Shown piece by piece: positions 12,825 to 25,577 of a DNA stretch of 64,000 nucleotides. Position numbers and translations under genes: made by a program. This stretch comes from Allium sativum (taxonomy: Eukaryota > Streptophyta > Magnoliopsida > Asparagales > Amaryllidaceae), in NCBI GenBank assembly GCA_030737875.1, contig CM060922.1, positions 318,347,456 through 318,411,455 of the forward strand. The letters are read 5' to 3'. A model generated the notes under the pieces. It had not been told where the DNA came from and did no database searches. It saw nothing but the letters and a program-made list of their open reading frames with translations. Position 1 is the first letter of the stretch, and every line of letters starts with the position of its first letter.

Positions 12825-14106
12825 TGTTAGTAATACAGTTAAAATTCATTTGTAGAAGGCCAATCTACTTCCCGAGCTCCACTTTTTAATGGTATTAATT
12901 ACACATATTTGTCAAGTAGAATAGAAGTTTATTTCCAAGTAACAGGATTTGACAATTGAATATCACAAAAAATGAGTACATTGAACCGAAGAAAAATATT
13001 GCCCAGTGGACTGCTGATTAGTTTTAAATAGTAACTTTAATGCTATGAATGTATTGTTCTATTCACTGATAGAAATGAATTAACAGAGTATTTGTCTATA
13101 AGTTTGCATTTGAAATTTGGAGGACACTGCAAATTACACATGAAGGTAAAAGTAAAATTAAAGAAAACAAGATTCCCATGTTAACAAATCGGTTATAGTT
13201 TTTTTAAAATGAGTCAATATCTAACATGTATAGTAAATTTCCAAATACAGTACATTCACTTATTGCATTGGGTAATTTTGTTCCTAAAGAAGGGCAAGTT
13301 AGAAAATAAATAAATTCACATACTACTTAATGGAATCAAAAGTCTCTAGAATTCAAAAGGCTAATGATATTAGTACACAAAAATTGAAGAGTTGATTAAT
13401 AATTCAATGCCTTTTGAATCAAAAATGGAGGGTAAAGGAGAAAGCAAAGAAAAAGAGAGAAAGTAAATAGCCTTTAATGCAATAACAAAAAAAATCCAGT
13501 TCGGAAAATAATGATGATAAAGAAATTGCAATTATAACAAGGATTTTTAGAAAATTTTTGAAGTATAAAGGAGGGACAAATTCAATATAAATTATAACAA
13601 AGACTCATAAAACAAAAGTGAAATTCAAAATGATATCAGATGTTATAATGTGATGAACCCGGACATGTAAAACGACATTGTCCATATCAAGATAAGAAGA
13701 AAATCATATCAAATACTGATTCATTCACAAAAGGAACTGAGCATATATTGCAACATAGATGATTCAAGTGCAATAAACCTTTAATTTGAATTGCGAATCT
13801 GAGAATTCCCATTTTTGTTTATAAAGGTTATGGTTTAAATTTTGAATCGGGTAAATGTCAACATAAATTATAATGAAAAAAAAGGAATAAGCTTAATTGT
13901 ATTCAAACTTATAGGAAATATGTCAAATTTGGGAAATAAAATGAAGGATCAGGAATTTTCATATATCTATAAAACAATGAGGCGGTAGGAATAACCTAGG
14001 TTGATTAACTAAGAAAAAAGAAATATATTTTCATAGTTTGGGTTGTAAGAAAAACTGGAAAACATTACTGCAAGAATAAAAAGAAATAAATGCATGGATT
14101 AGTATG
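12825..14106 (+). pseudogene. RE3 Ty1/copia gag, decayed and truncated
   Basis: Translation in shifting frames gives copia-gag signatures. Near 12,845 comes a segment of the form SRAPLFNGINYTYLSSR. Near 13,110 is EIWRTLQITHEGKSKIKENK, the core of the UBN2/copia gag domain. At 13,650-13,690 is a CCHC zinc knuckle (DEPGHVKRHCP), and a second worn knuckle lies near 13,760 (FKCNKP). Gag binds the element RNA and forms the virus-like particle. Many stops and frameshifts are present and pol is absent, because the copy ends at the RE4 boundary. Confidence 0.7.
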
Positions 14107-14893
14107 TGTTGACGACAAAATATGTCGTAAATACCCAAGATTCCTAATTACTTAAAAATAATAGTTTCGCGTGGAAATATAAGTGCGGAAAGTAGTAAAT
14201 AACACAAGAGATTTATAGTTGTTTGGTCCTGTGAGGGGCCTATGTCTACTTTGGAAGAGTTGCTGATATTTTATTGACAACAAGGGGTTACAAGCTATAG
14301 GCCTCTTCTAGGCATTTAATTTTAAGCATTTCCATATAAATTGGAGTCATAATCATAATACATAAATATTAGGAAAAAGACACTTCTACCATTCTTCTTC
14401 CTCAAAGCATGAATGTCATTAAAGAGGTCACTTAGAGCTCTCAAGAGATGTCAAATCAACCAATTTCCTATCCCTTTGAAGTGTGAGCTTGAGGGTATTT
14501 ATAGTGGTGTGGTTAGGTGGGAGTAGGTAGGAGTAGATGACCACATCAGTAAATCTCGGACCCCAAAATGTAGGCCATAGAAAGCTCGGACCTCTCCTCT
14601 TGTGCCCTAGAAATTCGTAACCCTCACTGGTGTATGAATTTCGTACCCCGTGGGATACGTGGGATTCTAATATGAATCCGGAGGAGGCGAGGCTAGGGGG
14701 ACTCAAGGCTTTTAGGGTTCAGAGCATGGGTTTGGCAATGTTTTGAGGAGCGGTGAGGTTCCTGTTTGTGTGGCCCCATCCCGGCTCGTTTCCTTAACTC
14801 CTTGGCAACACTCTAGGCTATAACATCACACGATATGTTGAGTCGAGCGTGTCTTGCGTACTTTTGGGAACCAGACCAAAAGGCCAGTTAACA
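14107..14893 (-). repeat. RE4 3' LTR (787 bp)
   Basis: Plus-strand ends are TGTTGACGAC and CAGTTAACA, so in element orientation it starts TGTTAAC and ends GTCAACA. It aligns with 47,562-48,178 through about 14,725. A minus-strand TATAAATA lies at 14,496-14,503, and copies of a TACGAAATTTCGTA-like palindrome lie upstream of it (about 14,600-14,665). Confidence 0.85.
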
Positions 14894-14910
14894 TTTGCCC
14901 CCCAAAGTAC
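14894..14910 (-). other. RE4 polypurine tract
   Basis: In element orientation the run CTTTGGGGGGCAAA directly precedes the 3' LTR start TGTTAACTGG. It matches the RE1 tract in form and position. Confidence 0.75.
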
Positions 14911-16406
14911 GTCTTGTCTTGACATGATGTGCTTTGAGTTGGTAGAAGTATTTTGTTGAATCACGGAATTCCTGTAAAATTATGAAAATAAATGTTAGCT
15001 ATCGATTCTTGTTTAAGTTGCCACGTAAATGAATCTTTGTCGGTATGGTGTTGTGTATACATTGACGCGTGCACCTGTGTGTATTAAATTTATGCAATAT
15101 ATGCACACACACGTTTATAGGAATACATACACTTTTTATTATATATATATGTATGTATATTTTTGGTGTACTCGTACCCGTGTGTTTGGGGATACGAGAA
15201 TTTCGTACTTCGAGCTGGGATACGAAATCTCGTACCCCGATGGATACAAAATTTCGTAGCCCAAAGGGGTACGAGGACTCGTGTTCCCTTGTGGAACACG
15301 AAGAGTTTATGGGCTCGATACACTCTCCTTGCTTCCACTATAAATTCGAGCTCCCCCCACGCCTTCCTATTATGTTCTTGCCTAGCTTTGTGACATTGAT
15401 CGTTTGGACCCAAGAGAACTTAAGCCCCGTGTTTTTTCTGAGAACTTAGGTGAGCCCCGACATCGATTGGCTCGACAACACGGAGATGTTCCTCAAGGTA
15501 GGCCCAGCATCGCCTAGTATTATGACCACGCGGCGGACCCTAAGGTGATCTGATTCTAGTTGAGCTTGGGGTTGACCTTTTTTGTGGAGATGCGAGGCAG
15601 TTAGACGGGTTCGAGCTCGAGAGTCATCGAAGGAAGAAATTTGGGAGAGAAAAGAGATAGGAGGATAGGAGAAGCAATGGTCCTAGAGCCTGTCTTGCGC
15701 GTAGGAGACCGAACTCTTTGATGGGGTCGAAGTGTGGAGGTCGAAATGGTGAAGTTCGTACCCCTTGCTGCGTACGCAAAATCTCGTCCCCTAACAGGGA
15801 TACAGGGATACAGAAATATCGTACCCGGATAGGGTACAAAATTTCGTATCCTGGATGGATACGAAATCTCGTACCCCCAATGGGTACAAAATTTCATATC
15901 CCATTGTGAGGGTATTAGGTTTTCACATGGCCTATGGACTTTTAGCCCTGTTCCGGAGATTTGCGACACTTCCCCTGAGACTTTGGCTTTTTCGACGTCC
16001 TGCTCAAGGATTCACGCTGTTTCCTTGATGTTGTATGCCTGAAAAGAGACTTATACCAGCAAAAACTTAGTTGACAATTCCTCCCTGCACATAGGACTAG
16101 AGCATATAAGCGGACTACAACTGAACCATCGAACTACTAAAATTTTGTTATCGATTCGAGTCGCAAGGTGGTTGCGATTCGATGCGAATCCTTTAGTGTT
16201 AGTCAACAATGACGATGGTCACAGTTTTTAAAGGCATGTGATCATCGTTGTGGCCTAAATTTCTGATTTATAAAATGTATCGTCATGGTTTTGCACAACA
16301 TCGTGCGCACATGTTAGTTTGCACCAACACAAAGGGTATAGGGTATACAACCACGATGTCTAACGCTAGTATGTTAAAAGTTTAACTAGAAATGAAGATA
16401 AGATCT
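14911..16406. promoter_or_regulatory. RE4 spacer upstream of antisense gene, with TACGAAATTTCGTA palindromes
   Basis: Non-coding spacer between the polypurine tract and the plus-strand antisense gene. Imperfect copies of a palindrome of the form GGGTACGAAATTTCGTACCC occur at about 15,190-15,290 and 15,745-15,905. The same palindrome occurs in the RE4 LTR U3 and as an array in the RE7 U3. Open frames crossing it are by-products of the repeat. Its position makes it the natural promoter region of the antisense gene; that function is inferred. Confidence 0.45.
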
Positions 16407-17174
16407 ATGACCAAGCAGACTTCGGAAGCTGAAACTTCTTTACCTTCGTCTCACACTCCCGATTCAACTAGCAATGCTAGCTCGATAGGGAGCTAGCTTG
16501 AGACTTCCGGGAGATCCACCCCTTCTCAGGCGATAAGTTCGCCGAAAGCGTCTGATCATGGAGGCAGCCAGAAGGACAACACCCCTTGGTGGTACATGAG
16601 GAGATTGAGCATGTAGATATCGTTGAGGGAAATGCACCAGTGGCACCAGATACGTTGGAAGACACGGTTATACTTGAAAATCCTCCGGATTTGGTGCCAT
16701 CTCATATGGACGCAACGGTGGTAAGGCGTATGATATTGCGGTTCCGCATTCTCGAAGGAGATGCCGTCACGCTTGGAAAGGACGGTAGGGCTCACGCACC
16801 ACCGGAGGGGTATACCCCTTGGAATAGGCAGGTTTGTCTTACTGGGTGTGTGCCCTCAGCTAACAAATTTATTCGGGATATGCTATACTACTTTCGCCTT
16901 GCGCCATTGCAGCTTCATCCGAATGCATATGCTTCCCTCTTAGGTACCTACATTCTCTACAGGGTGTATTTGTAGCTAGAACCCACCGGAGAGGACATCC
17001 GATATTCGTTTCAGTTGAAGAGGAGGGCTAATTTCTCGCCGTCTCTTTACTTCATAGAGGCTTCACCCACCATTAAGTTTTTTGTCAGGAAGTGGCCCAA
17101 GCTGGCCGTATACAAGTATGACCGGTTCTTTGTGCGTTGTCCCCCTGGATTTGCGAGGAGATGGTTGGAAGGAA

Positions 17175-17258
17175 GTAAACACTCTTCTTCGCATTTTTCT
17201 TTTATTGTAAAACTCGCGGATTTGGTGACTTATGTTTGACATTGTTTTCATATGGCAG
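17175..17258 (+). other. Intron 1 of RE4 antisense gene (84 bp)
   Basis: Donor GAA/GTAAAC and acceptor TTTTCATATGGCAG/G. One base of a split codon remains upstream and two lie downstream (phase 1); the frame continues. Position and phase match intron 1 of RE1. Confidence 0.75.
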
Positions 17259-17832
17259 GAAATCCTGAGGCACCTACCAACGTTGAGTATCAACGACGTC
17301 TTGAAACTTTATTGGTGATTCCGGCTGAGTCACGTTCTACTGAGAATGTTCTATGTCAAGACCGTCTCCGTCGTGCAGGGCTGCTCCCTGGCGATCGAGC
17401 GATAATTAGACTAGCCATCACTGATGGTGGACAGACAATGAACGCCGGAAAATAGGCGGGTTCCCCGAGTCGGAAGACGAAGATGCCCCTTATCAAGCCT
17501 AAACCGCACCAAGCTACCATGACTCAGGAGGAAACTAGTGAGGGTGAGACTGGCGGTGAGGAGGTAGCTGCCAGGGACGAGGACCCATCGAACGCCCCTG
17601 TTCTGCCTTTGAAACAAGAGGCGGGGGAAGGAGCATTGACAAGGTCGCCGTCTCCAGCGACTCCCTCAGAGACCGCTCTCTCGCTCGAGAGAGAAGGCCA
17701 GTTTTATAATCTTAATAAACTCCCGCTAGACTTGTCTCCTTGGCTTGGCACGAAAAGTATGGAAGAACTGGCTTTAGATGTGGGGGAGTTCATTCCTTCG
17801 GGCGGACCGTCATCCGGGTTATTGAGAGAACG

Positions 17833-17927
17833 GTTAGGATGCACACACTCATAAGCACCGCATGAAAAAACATTTGTTTATATGTGTGGGGTGCTTGAGT
17901 CTAAATTCCAAACTGTTTCTTTGATAG
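17833..17927 (+). other. Probable intron 2 of RE4 antisense gene (95 bp)
   Basis: Donor GTTAGG at 17,833 and acceptor TTTCTTTGATAG ending at 17,927, followed by GTGACATG exactly as in RE1. The sequence between has stops in the flanking frames. Reading phase at this junction is not resolved. Confidence 0.5.
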
Positions 17928-18273
17928 GTGACATGGCTAGAGGCAGAGGCGGAGGCCGTGGTTATGGATCAAGGCGTTACCGGCCCCCGAGAAATACTTT
18001 TCTTGATAGTTTCTGGAGGGAGACTAGCATGTTTGGTGAACCTCCGCATTCATATGATCGTAGTGGTGAATATCGTCATAGAGACAGATCCTGGCGATCT
18101 ACGACTCCTCCACCTCCTACTCGGACATTTGGGACAGACTCCCGGTTTGAAGTAGCGAACACAAGGCATTCTTTGTCGACATCTCCTTCTCACATTGCGC
18201 CTTAGGCTTCTATCCAAGTTACTAATGGGAAAGAGTTGGCACTTGGCCATTCGAGAAAGAAGGAGATGGATAA

Positions 18274-20448
18274 TGTAACGACCCGCATTCTACGTATCGA
18301 AGGATCATAGAATATTTATTTCTTTTTCATATGAGGTCGTATGGTTGTGTAACTTTGGGGAACGACTATTCAGGTCATTTTCCATGTTCACGATTTTTGC
18401 CGATTTTTAAATAACCGTTTTGCCCCTGGCGAATCTTGTTTCACCTATAACTTTTGATTGGTAAGGAGTTTTGACCTGAAATCACTTCCATTAGATTCGG
18501 ATGATGGTTTAACTTTCTGTAGAGTGGTCACACTTGTCAAACGGACTTACCGTTTGGGAGATATGGCTGAATTAAGGTTTAGAAGGTGAAAAACAGCTTA
18601 ACCGGGCCTAATTAGGGTGAATAGCAGCTAGGCTCATAACCCATTTCGGGATTAGGGTTATGGGGAGGCTGAAATCAGTTAGGAAACGATCTATTTTCAT
18701 TTTCTCAGCTGCCTAAAACATTTCTCTAACCCAAGCAATGGCCTCCACCTTCTAAAATCATCCCAAATCACCTTCTAATCACTAATTAAGAGGATCTACA
18801 TCAAATCGAGGCAAATCAACACCAAATCAGAGTTGGAGCTACTGCGTTGCATAGGAAAACGCCCTAAAACAGTAGAGTTTTAGATCTAAAGTTTTATTTA
18901 TGGCTAAGGTGAGTGATTTGCATTGTTTTTCACTAATTACGGCTAATTAGGGGTGATTAGTGATAATTAGCGAAATTATAACTCAGAAAAATCTGGAAAA
19001 ATTTGTAAAATTATAAAATATTATTTAAGGGCTCTGATAGAAATTTGGACTAATTTGGATAAGTTCTGCTAATTGTATGCTTAAGCATGATTAAAGGGAA
19101 TTAAGGGGAAAATCACGCTCTTTGGGTATGTTTGATCTAAAATAATCTATGTGATGGATGTTTTGATGTTTTTGATTGATTATACATGTTATTACTACTA
19201 TTTGGAATGTCTTTTGATTGTTTAGTAAAGTTAGAATGGTTAAAAACGCCGTCGTATGGCGAGAATAGACGAAAGAAGTTTGCTGGAAATGCTGCAGAGA
19301 TCCGGATCGGATCGGGATAGGGGATCAGATCGGACATATCCGAACCGAACCGGAGTGATGAAATCTTCAGCAACATACAAATGCAAGGGCAATAAGGAAG
19401 GCCATTGGGATCGTGTTGGAGTTGGGATCGGGCTGGAGCTTAGCATGGGGATCAGATCGGATTAGAGATAGAAAGCGGGATCAGATCGATGTGAAAGGAG
19501 CCGGAGCAACTGATGGGGTCGGTTCGACAAGACCGAACCGAACCGAGATCTGGAGATGAGGGAGTCGAACTGAAAAGACTTGGAGTGGAGTGCCGAACCG
19601 AAACGAAGTGGAGCACTGAACCGAATTATAGAAATGGACTTGGACACCATATAACGAACCAAACCGGATTTGCTTCTACATATGCGTGATGACTCTTCTG
19701 AAGACCAACTCCAATTCGACCAAAACCCGAGATGCAAAGGAAGTCCAAATAGGAAGTAGAACTCAGGATCCAGTTGGGAACCAACAAGTTAACTTCATGA
19801 ATTGGGCTTTGCTGCGGGACGTGTGCTAAGGGGTTATCGACGTCCATAACTTTGATTCGCCACCAAGACGGATGTTAGGCTACGGATCAGTGCAGTGGGG
19901 TAGTTATTACTCCATGGGATAGAGTGATCGTAGCATGGCTTTGAGCTAGTGCAGTGGAGTCGTCATGGCTTCATGGGGCAGAGTGGACATAGCAAGGACC
20001 AGTGGCTATGGATCAGTGTAGTGGAGTCGTCATGACTCCATGGGGCAGAGTGATCATAGCAAGGATTTGGGTGATCAAAGCGGTGGATATCGTATGCTTT
20101 ACGCACTGAGTGAGAGATGTGAGGATGGTTGCTATGTTTGATTGTTTGCCATCACTATGACATGCACACCCCTATCCCCGTTATCTTGACACCTTATGTT
20201 AGTGTTACCTTAGAGTATTGTACATCTTGTTGTGCTAACTCTTTGGTTGTAGGTCCAGGTCCAGGTATGGTTTAGTATACCTGTTATTGTTCTGTTTTGT
20301 TGCTTATCGCTCATACTAGACTTTTGTCTGACCCAGAGTTTTATGTCTCTTCTTATTACTCTGGGGCTCTTAAATGGGCAAACTAGAGACAAGTTAGGTG
20401 GTATTCACGAGTAGCTGTACCAGAGACGAGCAGGAGGCTTCCACGTAT

Positions 20449-20501
<53 letters not shown>

Positions 20502-20851
20502 TCCCTGTGTCGCTGCTGGTCACTACTTTGGGCATCAGTATTGTACCTTTCTTATTTTGTTTTAGAGACAGTTTTAGAAGTTGTAATAATGATGATGTGG
20601 AATATAAGCTGTATTTTGGATTTTCCGCTGCTATGATGGTTTAGCTTCAGCTTATGCACTGTCTCACCTATTTTATGTCAAAGTTATTTTATTATTATAT
20701 TTTATTCCATGCGCTGTGAGACATTCTACAGGTTCCTTGTTAGTTCAAATTCCCTTCTTTTCCTTTCTTGGGTGACCATCCCGTGCTAGTTGGACATTAG
20801 CACAGCGCACTTTCATTGGAAATGTCGACTGGTGCGGGGCGGGCCGTCACA
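18274..20851 (+). repeat. RE5 5' LTR (2,578 bp)
   Basis: Starts TGTAACGACCCGC and ends GGGCCGTCACA, a short imperfect inverted repeat. It holds a GATCGG/CCGAACCG-rich tract (about 19,290-19,660), about three 62-65-bp units around CAGTG.AGTGG...CATGG (19,870-20,075), and a (TA)24 microsatellite at 20,451-20,499. I find no canonical TATAAATA where related LTRs have one. Confidence 0.9.
20451..20499. repeat. TA microsatellite
   Basis: An uninterrupted run of about 24 TA units inside the RE5 5' LTR. The truncated 3' LTR does not reach this point, so it cannot be compared. Confidence 0.95.
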
Positions 20852-20853
20852 TT

Positions 20854-20865
20854 TGGTATCAGAGC
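20854..20865 (+). other. RE5 primer-binding site (tRNA-iMet)
   Basis: TGGTATCAGAGC, 2 bp after the 5' LTR end, matches the complement of the plant initiator methionine tRNA 3' end. The leader at 20,866-21,047 has no recognised feature. Confidence 0.9.
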
Positions 20866-21047
20866 TCTAGGTTGCGTAGTTATCCTAGGGGAAGACACCA
20901 GGGAGAGATAATACGTATATGAGAGCGCGTATTTGTGGTATTTTGGTTTTTAAAAGCTATATATATACTATTATTATATCTAAGGATGAAGTCGCACTGC
21001 ACTGGCACCACTGAAGAGATGGTTAATCGTTTCTCTTTACAGATCGA

Positions 21048-24000
21048 ATGATGAACCGATATACGAGGGGTACTGGTAAAGGAGCTAATAATGGGAATGC
21101 TCCTGATATGAGGACGATGTTCACTGACTTCATGAGGGAGATGCTTAAGGATGTTCAGAGGGAAGTTCCTAATGCTGCAAATGGTGGTGGTGCAGCGGTG
21201 CAGGCGCCTAGGGCTGATTTCGCCAAGCTTTATAAGGACTACACTAGTCTTGGTGAGAAGCCATTCCATGGAATGGAATTGGCTACAGAAGTTCAGGATT
21301 GGCTCGATAGTTGTGAGCGCATCTTTAAGGACTTAGGGATCGATGACCCGATGAAGAGGAAGCTAGCATCCCGTCAGCTGCACGGAAGGGCTATGAATTG
21401 GTGGAACGCTATTAAGGCAGCTACCCCTGAGGATCAAGTTACTTGGGATCAGTTTAAGGCCCGATCTAGTGACAAGTTCATCCCAACTTCCCAAAAATCA
21501 GAATTGTTTAGGAAGTTCTGGAGCTTAAGTAGAATGGTAAGGCAATCTTGGAGTTTATTGCTGAGTTCGATACTTTATCGTAGTATGGATTCTCTCTCAT
21601 TGACACTCCCGAGAAGAAGAATGAGAAGTTCATAACAGGCTTAGATCAGTACTTGGGGGAAAGGCTTATTAACAACATCGATGAGACGTTTGAATCGATT
21701 GTGGGGAAAGCTTTGAGATCAGAGAGTCTATACCCTAAGTCGAAGACTGAGGTTGCATCTGCAGAGGAGCCAAAAGCGCAAGCAAGCGGTGGAGGCAAGA
21801 ATGGTTCTCAGAATAAGAGGAAGCAGAAACAGGCCAAGGATGGCCAGAAGAAGAAGAATAAGAAAGATGCAGAGTGCTTTAGCTGTGGCAAGAAGGGCCA
21901 TTATGCTAAAGAATGTCGAGCAAAGCTCGCGGATAGGAAGTGCTTCAATTGTGGCCAAGCTTGACATCAAAAGGATAAGTGTCCACAACCTTTGAAAGAG
22001 AAGCAGATAGTGAAAGCATATGCCATCAATGCTATTCCTTCTTCGTCGAATGCCCCAACTGCGGTAGAGAAAGGAAAGAATGTCGTTATTCAAGGTATGC
22101 TTTCTGTTTATGATGTTCCTGTTCGAGTACTATTTGATATCGGGGCTTCCTGTTCCTTCATATCTAGTGACCTGGTAAATAGGTTGGGATTGGAACCCAA
22201 GATAGTCGATAGACCTTTAGCGGTGACAAACCCGATTGGTGGTTCGACTAGCCTTAGCATGATTTGTCGAAATTTGGTTTTATCGAGTCATGGATGCATG
22301 TTAGCTTGTGATTGCTTTGTTTTGGGCTTTACTGGGTTTGGCATTATTTGGGAGTCGATTGGCTCCAAAGATATGGGGTGGTGGTAGACTGTGAGGGATT
22401 TTCGGTGACTATTAGGGCAAATGATGGGTGGAGGGTAGTGTTTAGTGGCCTACCTAGTGATGAGGTGATGGCTAGTTTTCTAAATTCCCTCGACATCCTA
22501 CAGGACGAGTTAGCAGGAATTTCTTTTGTTGGCTAGTATCCGGATATCTTCGAGGAAGTGACCGGACTTCCACCACACCGAGAGATTGAGTTCCGTATTG
22601 ATTTACCGAAAGATGCCAGACCTATAGTGATGCCACTTCGTTGTATGGCGCCAAGGGACCAGCAAGAGCTCGGGGTGCAAGTGAGCGATCTTTTGAAGAA
22701 AGGGATTGATCAGAAGAAGTGTTTCTGAGTGGACAGCACCAGTTGTGTTTGCTACTAAGGCAGATGGTTCCCGTCGATTATATGTGGACTACCGCGAGTT
22801 GAATAAGGTAACAAGGAAGAATAAGTATCCTCTACCACGGATAGATGATTTGTTTGATCAGTTGAGTGGCGTGAGAGTGTTCTCCCAATTGGATCTCGCG
22901 ACAGGTTTTCATCAGCTTAGAGTGGAAGCTGAGAGTATAGCTAAAACGACCTTTCGGGCGCCGTCTGGATTCTATGAGTGGTTGGTCATGCCATTCGGAT
23001 TGACCAATGCACCAGCATATTTTGTGGATCTTATGAATAGGGTATTCCGAGATCAATTGAATAAGTTTGTTCTTGTGTTCATGGATGATATACTTGTTTA
23101 TTCGAGGACAAAAGAAGAACACAAGGAACATTTGAGAGTAGTAATGGAGGTGTTGAGGAAACACTAATTGAAAGCGAAATTTTCTAAGTGTCACTTCTAG
23201 AGGAGGGAAGTGAGATTCTTGAGCTACGTTGTTTCTAAAAATGGTATTGCCGTGGACCCGGCGAAGGTGGCTACGGTACAAGATTGGTCTACGCCCAAGA
23301 ATGCAACAGACGTAAGAAGTTTCTTGGGATTAGCTGGATATTATCGCAAGTTTATCCAAGACTTCTCCAAGATAGCGGAACCGTTAACTCAATTGACCAA
23401 GTAGAATCAAGCTTTCGTCTGGGACGAAAAGTGCGAGAATGCATTCAAGAGTCTAAAGGAAAAGTTGACGTGTGTGCCAGTGTTAGTCATTCCTAAGGGG
23501 AATGAAGAGATGACAGTATATACAGATGCATGTGGTACCGAACTAGGTGATGTATTGATGCAAGGAGGTAGGGTTGTAGCTTATGCTAATCGGCAACTGA
23601 AACCGCACGAGAGAATATATCCTACCCATGATTTGGAATTGGAAGCAATCGTGTTTGCATTGAAAATGTGGAGACATTATGTCTTGGGAGAACGATTCGA
23701 GTTGTTTACCGATCATAAATCGTTAAAGTATCTTTTCTCTCAGAAGTATCTAAATCTACGACAGCAAAGATGGTTAGAATTCTTGGCTTCCTATGATTTC
23801 GATATCGCATATACACCAGGAAAGGGCAATGCGGTAGCTGATGCATTGAGTAGGAGACATGCCAATTTAGGGGCTATGTTTCTAAAATGGAAGCAACTGG
23901 AGTATATCGTAGGGTATGATTTCAGACCAAAGTGCGAATTGGATCCAAAAATGTTAGCAAATTTGACGATCAGACCCACTTTGATTGAGCGGATTGGTTC

Positions 24001-25411
24001 CAGTCAGAGGGACGATCCTAACCTATTGGAAATCATCTCCAAGTTAGAGATGGGTGTTGATGAGGAGATGAACAAGTTTGGGCTTGATTGAGATGGATGG
24101 CTTAAAAAGAATGGGAGACTGGTTGTATCCAATGTCAATGGATTGAGAGATGAAGTGCTTAGAGAATGACATCACTCAAAACTAACCATACATCCGAGTG
24201 GTAACAAAATGTATCGAGACATGAAGCAGACCTACTACTGGGAAGGAATGAAAAGGGACGTTGGGAAGTTTATATCCAAATGCATGAATTGCCTGCTAGT
24301 TAAAGCTGAGCAAAAGAAGCCTAGTGGTTTGTTGCAATCATTAGAAATCCCCGAATGGAAATAGGAACAAGTCTGGATGGATTTCATTGATGGTCTACTA
24401 AGGACTAGATCAGGTCATGATAGTGTTTGGGTGATTGTAGATCGATTGACCAAAAGTGCAAGGTTCATACCGATCAAATCAAATAGAACGACAGCTAAGT
24501 TAACAGAACTGTATATGAAATGGGTAGAGAGATTCCATGGAGTACCTAAAAGCATTGTGAGTGACCGAGACCCGTTGTTTACTAGTGGGATTTGGAAGAG
24601 CTTACAAGAGGCTCTAGGGTCAGAGTTATATCTCAGTACTGCGTATCATCCTCAAACAGAAGGTCAAACAGAGAGGGTGAATCGTGTATTAGAAGATCTC
24701 TTGAGAGCTTATATATTGGATTTTGGTGGATTATGGGACAACCATTTGCATCTAGTGGAGTTCGCATATAATAATAGTTATCAATCTAGTATTGGAATGA
24801 CTCCATTTGAAGCTTTGTACGGAAGACCGTGCAACTCACCGTCATGTTGGCTAGAGACCGGTGAGAAATATATGCTTGGACCAGAAGTAATAAGAGAACC
24901 ATCAGACAAGATCAAGATTGTTCAACAGCGAATGAAGGTCACTCAAGATAGGCAGGAGAGTTATGCTGATAAAAGATGAAGAGACTTGAAATTCTCCGTT
25001 GGTGACCTGGTATTTGTCAAGATATCTCCGTTGAAGAGTGTGATTCGATTTGGTAGGAAAGGTAGGTTAGCACCAAGATTTGTTGGTCCATTCCCAATCC
25101 TCGAGCAAGTTGGGAATTTGGCATATAAAGTTGAATTACCAGAGAAGATGTCAGGAGTTCATAACGTATTTCATGTTTCCCAGTTAAGGAAATTCATGCA
25201 CGACCCCGATGTGGCTATTTCACCTGATCAGTTGGATGATATCGAAGTTGAACCCGAGGCGGTTGGGAATCGCAAGACGATTTGTATTGTCGAGCACGAT
25301 ACGAAGAAACTTCGAAGGAAAGCGGTGAATCTAGTCAAAGTTCAGTGGGGCGGGGATGAGAATGACTGTACTTGGGAGACAGAGGAGAGCATTAAGGAGA
25401 CATATCCATAA
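21048..25411 (+). pseudogene. RE5 chromovirus gag-pol, decayed
   Basis: Polyprotein for particle formation, reverse transcription and integration. Order: gag (21,048-21,640), CCHC knuckle CFSCGKKGHYAKEC near 21,880 and a second one broken by TGA at 21,962, protease with DIGAS instead of DSGAS (about 22,140), RT (YRELNK near 22,795, FMDD near 23,080), RNase H (TDACG near 23,523), integrase zinc finger (about 24,190-24,300) and core (MDFIDG 24,377, SDRDP 24,560), and a chromodomain near 25,330-25,405. At least ten stops or frame breaks interrupt it. Compared with RE6, several stops replace Trp (TGG to TAG at about 23,199 and 24,363) or Arg (to TGA at about 24,977), as expected from cytosine deamination. 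Not functional. Confidence 0.9.
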
Positions 25412-25561
25412 CTCTTTGCCTGGTAAGGTTTTCATTTCGATTTAGTCTTTCCGCATGCTAGAATAGGTTTGTTTTGTTTGTTGTGTATGTTTGATTGTTT
25501 GTAAATGACTGATAGGCATGCGGAACACTTTTTTTCAGTTAAGGAATTTCGGGGGCGAAAT

Positions 25562-25577
25562 TTCTTAAGGGGGAGAG
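25562..25577 (+). other. RE5 polypurine tract
   Basis: TTCTTAAGGGGGAGAG directly precedes the 3' LTR start. The stretch 25,412-25,561 after pol is untranslated. Confidence 0.85.

Larger units (their letters stand above)
11925..14106 (+). mobile_element. RE3: Ty1/copia retrotransposon, 5' LTR and gag only
   Basis: A probable LTR (11,925-12,737) is followed by a worn iMet primer site at 12,740 and a decayed Ty1/copia gag with zinc knuckles. The sequence stops at 14,106, where the RE4 LTR begins, so the rest was probably displaced by the RE4 insertion. Confidence 0.65.
16407..18273 (+). pseudogene. RE4 antisense accessory gene, 5' half (Transposase_28-like)
   Basis: ATG at 16,407 opens a Ser/Thr-rich N-terminus with an in-frame TAG near 16,491 and a frame break before 16,586. 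The PF04195-like domain follows (about 16,600-17,174), with the core QLHPNAYA near 16,910 and a stop near 16,973. Intron 1 is at 17,175-17,258. The next exon carries a Glu/Ser/Pro-rich linker (17,259-17,832). A probable intron 2 precedes exon 3, which begins at 17,928 and encodes an Arg/Gly-rich segment (MARGRGGGRGYGSRRYR) and RD/RS-like residues, features of RNA-binding tails. The gene is cut at 18,273 by RE5 and resumes at 27,050. Relative to the host element it is antisense. The molecular function is unknown. Confidence 0.75.

Noticed and set aside
15029..15449. Overlapping ORFs in both strands of the RE4 spacer
   Set aside because: Open frames on several strands at once come from the palindromic repeats.
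16464..16665. Minus-strand ORFs opposite the antisense gene N-terminus
   Set aside because: They are shadows of the plus-strand coding sequence.
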